A stretch of 64,000 bases of DNA, from positions 1-64,000 of the forward strand of contig CAWCRN010000034.1 in NCBI GenBank assembly GCA_963797835.1. The letters run 5' to 3'. The DNA comes from JBDTSW01 sp963797835 (GTDB lineage: Bacteria; Actinomycetota; Thermoleophilia; Solirubrobacterales; 70-9). Positions within the stretch are counted from its first letter, which is position 1, and each line of letters begins with the position of its first letter. Below the pieces are notes generated by a model. The model searched no databases and was not told where the DNA came from. It saw only the letters and a program-made list of their open reading frames with translations. This document shows positions 55,223 to 63,184 of this stretch, piece by piece. Made by a program: the position numbers and the translations under genes.

Positions 55223-56299
55223 TCACCCACCGACCCCGTGCCGGCTGAGCTCGCCGAAGAAGCCATCGACGGACTCGAGGTCACCCTCCTCGTCCAGGCG
55301 GTCGTAGACGTGCTTGGCGACCGCGAGGTCGAGCACGCCCAGGCCGAACGGGGAGAACACGACCGGACGGTCGCTCGGGACGGGCACCCGTCCAGCCATC
55401 ACGTCGTGGAGGGTGCCGTCCAAAAAGTCGCGGTTGCCGGTGGCCTGCTCGGTCAGGTGCGGGGACGTGTTCGCCTTGAGGCAGTGCCCGACGTCGTCGA
55501 CGAAGTTCGCCGAGGCCAGCACCACGGAGGGCGCGAGGTCGCGCAGCGACACGTTGAGCACCAGCGGGCAGTGCTCGAACCACGAGGCGTCGCCGATGTA
55601 GGGCTCGGCTGCGACGGTGGCACACACGATCAGATCGCTGGAGCGGATGAGCCGCTCGGCGTCCTCGTGCACGGAGATCCGGCCGGTCGCCCCGGAGCGC
55701 TCCAAGTAGGCGGAGTAGCCACGGACGCTCTCGGGCGAGAGGTCGTGCACGCCGATCTCTTCGAACGCCCATCCCGCGGCGGCCAGGGAGGCGTGGATGT
55801 GACGGGCGATCAGGCCGGCGCCGATGAATCCGACACGCGTCGGGCGCTCGCGGCCGCGGCTCAGCCATGCGGCCGCCGAGGTGGCCATCGCGGCGGTCCT
55901 GGTCGCGCTGATCACCGAAGCCTCCAGGCACGCAAACGGGTAGCCCGTGTCGCGGTCGTTCAGGATCACGACGCCGGAGGCGCGCGGGATCCCGCGTGCG
56001 ACGTTCTCCGGGAAGCTCGAGATCCACTTGACGCCATCCACCTGGATCCCGCCGCCGATCGACGCGGGCAGGGCGATGATGCGGTCCGAGGGGCGGTCCG
56101 GGAACCGCAGGAAGTAGGAGGGCGGATTCACCGAGTCGCCGCTGGAGTGGAGCCTGTAGGTGGCCTCGACCAAGGACACGATCTCCCGCTCGGCGCCCCG
56201 CAGCACCCGCTGCACCTCGGCGCCGGGGATCACCGCGAAGGCCGGTGTGGCGCGCGGCGATCGGGAGGTCTCGAAGCTGGGCTGGGCGATCGATCTCAC
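55223..56299 (-). CDS. sbnB: 2,3-diaminopropionate biosynthesis protein SbnB
   Basis: A member of the ornithine cyclodeaminase/mu-crystallin family, SbnB branch. In known systems it oxidises the SbnA product with NAD+ and releases L-2,3-diaminopropionate and 2-oxoglutarate. Features are SVNPPSYFLRFPDRPSDRII, GVKWISSFPENVARGIPRAS, CLEASVISATRTAAMAT, the Rossmann VGFIGAGLIARHI and VFSPFGLGVLDLAVAKHVYD. GTG 56299 lies at the edge of the duplicated 72-bp upstream sequence; a later start at 56233 is possible. It is followed immediately by sbnA. The pair is strong evidence that this organism makes free diaminopropionate. Confidence 0.93.
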   Translation of the reverse strand: MRSIAQPSFETSRSPRATPAFAVIPGAEVQRVLRGAEREIVSLVEATYRLHSSGDSVNPPSYFLRFPDRPSDRIIALPASIGGGIQVDGVKWISSFPENVARGIPRASGVVILNDRDTGYPFACLEASVISATRTAAMATSAAAWLSRGRERPTRVGFIGAGLIARHIHASLAAAGWAFEEIGVHDLSPESVRGYSAYLERSGATGRISVHEDAERLIRSSDLIVCATVAAEPYIGDASWFEHCPLVLNVSLRDLAPSVVLASANFVDDVGHCLKANTSPHLTEQATGNRDFLDGTLHDVMAGRVPVPSDRPVVFSPFGLGVLDLAVAKHVYDRLDEEGDLESVDGFFGELSRHGVGG

Positions 56300-56362
56300 A
56301 CCGCGATGGTTGCGGTGCCTGCTGAGGCCCCGATGAGGGACGAATGAGAATCCCCTCATCGC
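56291..56362 (-). promoter_or_regulatory. Duplicated upstream element, copy A (before sbnB)
   Basis: These 72 bases match the element at 62932-63003 at about 62 positions by hand alignment. The core is CGATGAG (56331-56337), 17 bp, CTCATCG (56355-56361). In this copy the arms extend to a perfect 9-bp inverted repeat, CGATGAGGG/CCCTCATCG. A weaker third half-site (GCGACG) follows 3 bp after the right arm. The element covers the end of the dioxygenase gene and the space before sbnB, so it fits an internal promoter/operator for sbnBA. Confidence 0.7.
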
Positions 56363-57328
56363 TGAGCGACGGGACCGACCGAGTCGTCTCCTGTGAGGCG
56401 GACCGGGTCGGCCATCGCCACGACCACCTCGCGTGCCCCCTCATACGCCTCGCGGCTGTGCGCGGTGCGGACGTTGTCGACGAGCATCAGGTCGCCGGCC
56501 TGCCAGGGCTCGCGCCTGGTGTTCGCGTCGTAGGTCTCGTTGATCAGCGCGATGGCGTCCGGGTCGATCGGATCGCCGTTCCCGAACCGGGTGTTGAACG
56601 GCAGGCCGTCGGCCCCGTACTACCTCCACGAGGTACTCGCGCACCTCGGGCTCCATCGTCCACTCGCTGAGGAAGGCGACCTGGTTGAACCAGCAGCGCT
56701 CGCCGGTGGCCGGATGGGCCACGACGGCCTTTCGGCGCTGGCGGGTGCGAAGGCCGCCGTCGGGCTGCCACTCGAAGGCGATCGCGTTGGCGCGGCAATA
56801 GCTCTCGACGGCCTCGCGGTCGTCGGTGCCGAACGCATCCTCGACCGACGAGCCGATCTCGTCGTTGTAGCTGCGGGTGAGCATCCAGCCCTCGCGCTCG
56901 AAGCGGGCAACGAGCTCGGCGGGGAGCTTGCGGACCACGGCCGCGGAGTCCGCGACCGCGGTCGCCCCACCGCCGGCGGGCGGCTCGAGACACGCGAACA
57001 GCATCAGGCCGGGGGCCTCGAGGGCATAGCTCAGCTCGTGGTGCATGCACATCGGCTGCTTCGCGGGCCACGCGGACGAGGAGTAGACGCCGTCGGCGAA
57101 CGCCTCCCGCGACGCGAACGCCTCCCGCTCGGTCATGAGCCCGTCGGCCAGCCCGCGGAACACGGCGCCGGCCTCGGCCGGGTCGCCCAGGCCCAGCCCT
57201 CGGACAAGCACTGCGCCGTGCTCGGCGACCGCAGCGCGCAGCGCATCGCGCTGGCCGGCGGCCCAGCCCGGCGCATCACCGTTGGCGTCGGCGCGAAGGA
57301 TCATGGGCCTGTCGGCGGTCAGCTGCAC
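56356..57328 (-). CDS. TauD/SyrP-like Fe(II)/2-oxoglutarate dioxygenase (one indel)
   Basis: A clavaminate-synthase-like oxygenase. N-terminal AVAEHGAVLVRGLGLGDPA is followed by MCMHHELSYALEAPGLMLF, in which HxE gives two iron ligands. After the frameshift near 56620 the distal ligand and 2-oxoglutarate-binding Arg appear in VDNVRTAHSREAYEGAREVV. RCWFNQVAFLSEW and GNGDPIDPDAIALIN are conserved in SyrP-type hydroxylases of NRPS clusters, which act on carrier-bound amino acids. GTG 57328 is the likely start because GGGAG lies 7 nt upstream and it overlaps the NRPS stop. The stop lies within the duplicated element before sbnB. Confidence 0.87.
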
Positions 57329-59734
57329 GACGGCACTCCCGCGAGCGTCGTGGGCGCTTCCGGCGCGGCGTCGAGCGTCAGCGCCAGGTCGGCCAGCACC
57401 GGGTGCCGGGTGACGTCCTTGTGGGAGACGGCGCGCTCGAGCGCGACCGCCAGGCGCACGGCGGTCAGCGACGTGCCGCCCAGGTCGAAGAAGCTGTCGC
57501 CCCTGCCGATCTGCCCTAGGGGGATGCCGAGGAGCTCCGCCCAGACTCCAGCCAACCGCCGCTCGGAGGGGGTGTTCGGCGGGTCGCCGACGCCGCCCGC
57601 GTCGTCGAGCTCTCCGGCGAGCGCGCCGAGCGCCTTGCGGTCGACCTTGCCGTTGTCGGACAGGGGCAGGCTCTCCAGTCGGTGAAACGACGACGGGAGC
57701 ATGTATCGCGGCAGCGAGGCGCTCAGCCGCCGCTGGAGCGCGTCGCCCTCGAGCCGGCTCGGGCCGGAGTAGAACGCGACCAGCCGCTTGGAGCGGTCCG
57801 CCCGCTCGGCGACCACCACGGCGGCCCCACCGACGCCCGGTTCGGCGGCGAGCGCCCCCTCGACCTCGCCGATCTCGATCCTGAAGCCGTTGACCTTCAC
57901 CTGGGCGTCGCGCCGGCCGAGGAACTCGAGCTTGCCGTCCGGCCGCCAGCGGCCCAGGTCGCCGCTGCGGTAGAGGCGCTCGCCCTCGCGGTGCGGGTCC
58001 GGTCCGAAGGACAGGCTCGTACGCTCCGGGTCGTTCACGTACCCGCGGCCGACGCAGACACCGGAGAAGACGATCTCGCCCGGCGCGCCGAGCGGCACGG
58101 GGCAGAGGTGCTCGTCGACGACGTAGACGCGCACGTTCCTCACCGGGCGACCCAGCGGGACGCGCTCGGAGCTCGGGGCCCTGGTCATGACCTCGTGATT
58201 CGTGTCGTCCGAGGTCTCGGTGAGCCCGTAGGCGTTCACCAGCTTGATGTGAGGCGCGACGGCGAACCAGCGCCGGGCCAGGTCCACGCTGACCGCCTCG
58301 CCCGTGACCGAGACGCACCGCAGGTCCGGTAGCTCGCGCGGGTTCTGCTCCAGGTACGAGAGCACCACGTCGAGGTACGACGGGACCACCTGAACCGCCG
58401 CGACCCCGCCGGCGGCGATGGTGTCAACGAACCGCTCGACGTCCAGGATGGCCTCCTGCTCGACGATCAGCGTCCGCCCGCCGACGAGGAGCGCGGAAAC
58501 GAGCTGCCACAGCGAGATGTCGAAGCACTGCGGGGCGGTCTGCGCAACCACCTGACCCTCGCCGATCCCGAGGTCTTCGACCTTCGCGAGGAGGTGGTTG
58601 AGCATTCCCGCGTGCTCGCACATCGCGCCCTTCGGCGTCCCCGTGGATCCCGAGGTGAAGTAGATGTAGGCAAGCTGGTCGGCCGCGACCGCGATGCCGA
58701 GATCGCCTTCGGCGTGGCCCTCCGCGCAGGCGGCGTCGATGGCGAGCGCCTCGCTGCCCGGCAGCGAGGTCAGAGCCCGGTTGAGCGCGGCGTCTGACCC
58801 CTGCTCGGTCAGGACCAGGCGGCAGCCGGCGCGGTCCAGCATCGTGGCGATGCGGTCGGCCGGGAACTGCGGCTCGATCGGCAGGTAGGCGCCGCCAGCC
58901 TTGAAGATGGCGAGGACGGCGGCCATCCAGTCGAGGTTCCGCTCGGTCACGACCGCGACCACGTCCTCGGCCCGAAGGCGCCGCGCGAGCAGTGCACGGG
59001 CCAGGCGGTTGGCGCGGGCGTTGAGCTCGCCGTATGTCCACTCACGCCCGCCGTGTACGGCGGCCACGGCGTGGGGGTTGGCCGCGACGCGCTCCTCGAT
59101 CAGCTCGTGGAGGCGGCGATCCGGCAGCTCCCGCCGCGGGCCCGCGAGACCATCGACCTGGTGGCGAAGCTCGGTCGCGGAGAGCAGGCTCTGCCGGCTG
59201 TGCTCCGCGTCGGGGTCGGTCGCCATCCGCGCCAGCGCCGCGAGGTGGTACCGCGCGATCCGCGCCGCGGCGCCACGGTCCAAGTGCCTCGGTCCGGTAC
59301 ACCACTCGCAGGACGATCCGGCCATCGCGTTGCGGCGCGGCCACCCGAGCCACTACGCCATCCGGCAGCTCGCCGCCGTCGGAGCCGGTGGCGTCCAGGA
59401 CCGTCTCGAACCGCGCCTCGGCCGAGACCATCCGGCGCCGCTCGTGGGCCTCGCTCACCAGCTCCCGCCAGGAGCGGGGCTCGGTGGAGATCAGGATCGG
59501 GAGGGGTGGCCCATCCGCGAACGGGACGTAGCCGGTGGTCACCTCGGGCTCGCCGCTCAGGGTGGCGAGCACCCTGGCGTGCGCGGCGGCGAGCACCGAG
59601 CCCAGCGGGACCTCGAGCTCTGCGGCCAGCGACCACAGCCTCGCCACCAGGCTGGCGGGGATCGCGAGCTCGTGCTCGCCGGTGCCGGGCACCGGGTCTA
59701 GGGTCCACCGTGGGATCCGGGTCAGAGCTCGCAC
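57319..59734 (-). CDS. Single-module NRPS: half-condensation, adenylation, carrier (one indel)
   Basis: The first 135 residues resemble the C-terminal half of a condensation domain (VPLGSVLAAAHARVLATLSG) but lack the HHxxxDG half-site. A frameshift near 59285 separates it from the adenylation domain. That domain has core motifs YIYFTSGSTGTPKG (A3), FDISLWQL (A4, with Asp for alpha-amino binding), NAYGLTET (A5), YRSGDLGRW (A7), KVNGFRIEIGEVE (A8) and the catalytic Lys in SDNGKVDRKAL (A10). A carrier domain with FFDLGGTSLTAVRLA ends the protein. There is no thioesterase or reductase. GTG 59734 overlaps the upstream gene stop. The context suggests diaminopropionate or a seryl-type amino acid as substrate, but no specificity code was computed. 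Confidence 0.88.
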
Positions 59735-62233
59735 GATCCCCAGCTCTCGTGTGCCGGCCGGAGCTCCCGGGCGGGGTTCATCGCCCAGCGGGCGTCCGCC
59801 GGGACCTCGGCACCCTTCATCAGGAAGGAATCCGGGTCGAGCGTGGCTTCGTCGCCCATCGTGGCGCCGTAGTGGATGAGCGCCCCGGTGCCGACGGTGC
59901 AGCCGGCGCCGATCGCGACCCGGTCGGACTTGAATGTCCCGTCCTCCTGGGAGTGGGGTTGGATCGTCGTCTGTGGGTTGAAGGCACATCCGTCGCCGAC
60001 CGTGACCATCGTCTTCTCGTTGATCCTCAGGCCGTCGTCGAAGACGCGCTTACCGATCTCCACGCCGAGGGCGCGCCAGACGAGCGTCTTGAACGGCGTG
60101 CCGTTGAGGACCCGCGGCGGCTGCACGGCGAGCTTCCAGTAGCGCTCGTGCCACCAGAAATACGGGTCGTAGATCGAGCAGAACCGGGGGCCGAGCGCGC
60201 GGAAGCCGCTCGCGGCCCGCTCGACGAGCGCGTAGTAGGAGGCTGTGAACGGGAGCGCCAGGACCAGCCCACCGGCGATGGCGGCAGCCCCTGCCGAGCC
60301 GTAAAAAGCGATCGCCCCGGCGCCGATCACGGTAAGCCCGAACACGTGGAGCCACCGCGTGAGCAGGAACAACCCCATCGTGGCGACGTTGTGGCGGTTC
60401 TTGGCGCCCAGGCGCTTGCGGAACTCCGCGCCGCGGCTGAGGTGGTCGAACCGGCCGTCGCGCTGGACCGATCTTGGGATCTCGAAGCTCGGCGATCCGA
60501 GCAGGCCGATTCCCTCGCGGACGTCGCCGTCGACCGGGACCATCACCTTCGTCGCCAGGAGGCAGTTGTCGGCGGCCCGGCTCTGGGATGGGTAGGTGAC
60601 GTAGTTGCCCAGGAAGCTCCTGCGCCCGATGGCCGCGCGGGAGACCCTGAAGGATGTGCTCGAGAAGTCGGCGTTCACGATCGAGAGGCCGTCGGCGGCC
60701 ATCGTGCCGCTGCCCACGGAGGCCCCGAACGGGGTCTCGTGCTTCACCTCGAGGCCGAAGTTGGATCCGGTCTGCTCGACCCGGGAGAGGTCGTATCCGA
60801 TCCAGTGCAGGTAGTTGACGATGTAGGAGCTGTCGCCGAAGAGGTAGGTGAAGAACGGGACGTTCGTCAGGCGGGCGATCGCCCGGTGGAGGGCGTAGCG
60901 GACGCCGTAGAGCGGGTAGGTCGTGTCCGGCCGGATCGCGAGGTTGAGCAGGCGCGGGACGGTCGTCACGACGGCCAGGCCCAGGACGGCGGCACCCGCG
61001 AATACCACTAGGGACGCGATCAGCGCGTTGCCGTAGAAGGCGGCGCTCGCCAGGTCCGCGGGCAAGGAGCTCCGCAGTTCGTCCAGCCCCGGCACGGTTG
61101 CGGCCAGCGCGACGACGACACCGACGGCGAGCGGCGCCGCCACGCCCACGGCAGCCACGAGCTGAAGCCCCGAGTAGACCACCCTTCGCAGCCCGCCGGG
61201 CCGCCCCTGGGCGACCCCGCGGTGGTCCACCTCGGTCCGTTCCCTCGCCGGCGAGCCGCGCCGGCGCTCGCCGTCGGGCACGGCCTGTCCTTCGTGCAGC
61301 GATGAGGAGTGCCCGAGCTGCGCCTCATCGCCCAGCGATGGTCCCGATGTCGAGCACGGTCGTCTCGCCGACGAAAGCGTTGTGGCCGATGGTGACCGGG
61401 CCCGTCCGGATCACGCCGGCCTCGGCGCGGTAGCAGGTGAAGAACGAGTCCTTGCGGATCACAGCGCCCTCGCCGATCGCGAGCAGATCGGTGCAGACCG
61501 GCGCGTTGCGGGAGAAGACCACGGCGCCCCGCCCGATGCGCGCCCCCAGGGCTCGCAGGTAGACCACGTAGAGGGGGGACCCTGCGAACAGGACCATCGG
61601 GTTTCGCCGGATCAGTGTGGCGACGATCCAGAAGCGCACGTAGCCAAGGCTCCAGATGCGGATCTCGGTGGCCTTCCAGCGACCCGCCAGCGTCCACTTC
61701 GCCACGATCGGGAGCGCGGACATGGCCAGGAGCGCCGCGCCGCCGAACGCCGCCGCGCGCAGGTAGACGTCCACAGGGTCTGAGCCCGCCGAGATCCACT
61801 CGTACCCCGCCGCGATGCCAAGCGCGGCGCCCAGCGCGTATGCGACGAACGCCAGCAGCTGGAGCGCGCCGCAGAGGAGATGGCTCAGACGGCCGGCGGG
61901 GGGAACGGGCGCGGGCTGCGCGACAGCATGCTCGTGCTCGGCTGGTGCGCCCGGCGCGTCGGCGACGGCAGTCGCCAGGCTCGCGATGGTCGGGTAGCGG
62001 TAGACGTCCTTGACCGAGATCGGGGGGAGGCCCTCGCGCTTTCGGACGCGGGCGCAGAACCGCGCCATCACGAGCGAGTCGACGCCGAGGTCGTCGAAGA
62101 AGTGGCTATCGGACGACACCCGCTCGACGCCAACCACGTCCGCCAGCAGCCCGGCCAGGACGGCCTCCGTGTCGGCGTTCGGCTCGGCGGGCGGCTCCGG
62201 GGCGGGGGAGGGCTTGGTCAGGAGCGTCGTCAT
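59722..62233 (-). CDS. Pls/PosA-type NRPS terminal protein: carrier, membrane helices, tandem beta-helix (one indel)
   Basis: Residues 10-100 form a carrier domain (FFDDLGVDSLVMARFCARVR, phosphopantetheine Ser in DSL). Membrane helices follow (LLAFVAYALGAALGIAAGY and more). The next part is a left-handed beta-helix acyltransferase-like domain (RIGRGAVVFSRNAPVCTDLL, IGEGAVIRKDSF). A frameshift near 61337 interrupts it; the other frame continues SLGDEAQLGHSSSLHEGQAV and PDGERRRGSPA, so the two open pieces are one gene. A second membrane region and a second beta-helix (INEKTMVTVGDGCAFNPQTT) follow. This matches the NRPS terminal domain family that includes epsilon-poly-lysine synthase. It lacks the adenylation domain, which is supplied by the next gene. 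Confidence 0.88.
61300..61330 (-). promoter_or_regulatory. CGATGAG-N17-CTCATCG palindrome inside the Pls-like gene
   Basis: CGATGAG (61300-61306) and CTCATCG (61324-61330) have exactly the 17-bp spacing of the duplicated upstream element, and CTCATCGC-N3-GCGATGG follows as in that element. The flanks do not match. The site lies within the coding sequence for a conserved beta-helix stretch (GDEAQLGHSSS), so it may be a coding coincidence or an intragenic operator. Confidence 0.35.
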
Positions 62234-62880
62234 GGCCGCACCGAGGTCGCGGTCAGGATCAGGCCGCGGCCGACCGACCACCGGCCGTTGAACGAGCGCA
62301 GGTCGATGCCGGAAGCACGGGGAGCTTGGAGCCACGGCCGCGCCCGGAACGTGCCGTCCGGGTGGAGTGTCGTCCCGACGTCCGTGAAGTCCAGCCAGCG
62401 GCGCGTCAGCGGGAACCACGCCTTGAAGACGGCCTCCTTGGCGCTGAAGAGGATCCGGTCCCAATGGAGGTCCGGGCGGGCTTCCTCCAACGCCGTCAGC
62501 TCCGCGCGCTCCTCGGGCCGGGCGACGAGCTCGAGCACGTCGGGGGGCAGCGGGGCATGCGGCTCGGCGTCAATCCCGACCGCGGCAAGGTCGCCGGACC
62601 TCGCCACGGCCGCGGCGCGGTAGCCGGCGCAGTGGGTCATGCTGCCGACCACTCCGGCTGGCCACAGCGGCGCCCCATTCGCATCCGGCAAGATCGGGAC
62701 GGCGGGGACTCCGAGCTGCTTGAGCGCACGGCGGGCGCAGTGCCGGACGGTGGCGAACTCGCTGCGGCGCCCCGCCACGGCGCCAGCCACCGCGGCGCCC
62801 TCGGCCGCGAACGGGGTCGAGCAGGCCACGTCGCCGAACGCCTCGGCGCCCACGGCCGAGCGCACGAGCTCCTCGATCAT
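62230..62880 (-). CDS. 4'-phosphopantetheinyl transferase (EntD/Sfp type)
   Basis: This enzyme attaches the phosphopantetheine arm to carrier domains. The ATG at 62880 gives the typical actinobacterial EntD start MIEELVRSAVGAEAFGD. Then FATVRHCARRALKQLG binds CoA, GSMTHCAGYRAAAVAR and VGIDAEPHAPL give the (V/I)G(I/V)D metal motif, and LFSAKEAVFKAWFPLT is the (F/W)-S-x-K-E-(S/A)-x-x-K signature. At 216 residues it is complete. It is the first gene of the diaminopropionate/NRPS run, and its stop overlaps the Pls-like gene start (ATGA), which ties it to activation of the two carrier domains. A GTG at 62940 is in frame but lies in the duplicated upstream element. Confidence 0.92.
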   Translation of the reverse strand: MIEELVRSAVGAEAFGDVACSTPFAAEGAAVAGAVAGRRSEFATVRHCARRALKQLGVPAVPILPDANGAPLWPAGVVGSMTHCAGYRAAAVARSGDLAAVGIDAEPHAPLPPDVLELVARPEERAELTALEEARPDLHWDRILFSAKEAVFKAWFPLTRRWLDFTDVGTTLHPDGTFRARPWLQAPRASGIDLRSFNGRWSVGRGLILTATSVRP

Positions 62881-62931
62881 CGCGCTGCGTTCCTGCGGCG
62901 GACGGGCGGACGCGGGAACGGCTGGAGAGGT

Positions 62932-63003
62932 CGATCTCACACCGCGATGGTCGCGGCGGCCCCTGAGGCCCCGATGAGCCTCGAATGAGAAACTCCTCAT
63001 CGC
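62932..63003 (-). promoter_or_regulatory. Duplicated upstream element, copy B (before the PPTase gene)
   Basis: Matches copy A (56291-56362) at about 62 of 72 positions. CGATGAG lies at 62972-62978 and CTCATCG at 62996-63002, again 17 bp apart. A third half-site follows: CTCATCGC-CGC-GCGATGAG (62996-63014) is a perfect 8-bp inverted repeat with a 3-bp spacer. It lies 52 to 134 bp upstream of the PPTase ATG, where the main promoter/operator of the gene cluster would be expected. The rest of the 305-bp gap to the next gene contains only the divergent promoter below. Confidence 0.72.
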
Positions 63004-63125
63004 CGCGCGATGAGGGTGACGGCTCTAGTCCACGCGCTCGATCGTGAAGCGCAGCATCGCCGGGGGGTCTCGGAAGGAGGGGACTCCTCCGGGGTCGCGA
63101 GGGCCGAGGAATCGGCCCGTTCGGG

Positions 63126-63153
63126 TTGACAGCGCTACCGTAACTACGATGCT
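63126..63153 (+). promoter_or_regulatory. Candidate sigma-70 promoter for the Ig-like repeat gene
   Basis: A perfect TTGACA (63126-63131) is followed after 16 bp by GATGCT (63148-63153), a fair -10. Transcription would begin near 63160 and leave a short leader containing the G-rich ribosome site (GGGGGGTGGGAG, 63165-63176) before the ATG at 63185. Confidence 0.55.
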
Positions 63154-63184
63154 GACTTTGAGCCGGGGGGTGGGAGCACCGAGG

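Noticed and set aside
59053..61011. A 652-codon plus-strand frame across the NRPS/Pls-like region
   Set aside because: Arg/Pro-rich, no domain; the minus strand carries clear NRPS and beta-helix sequence.
53720..62880. Staphyloferrin B-type siderophore cluster
   Set aside because: SbnA and SbnB are present, but no IucA/IucC-type synthetase, decarboxylase or siderophore receptor is encoded in the window; the NRPS and Pls-like genes point to another product.
62881..62940. GTG at 62940 as the start of the PPTase
   Set aside because: It lies in the duplicated non-coding element, and the ATG at 62880 gives the normal family N-terminus.
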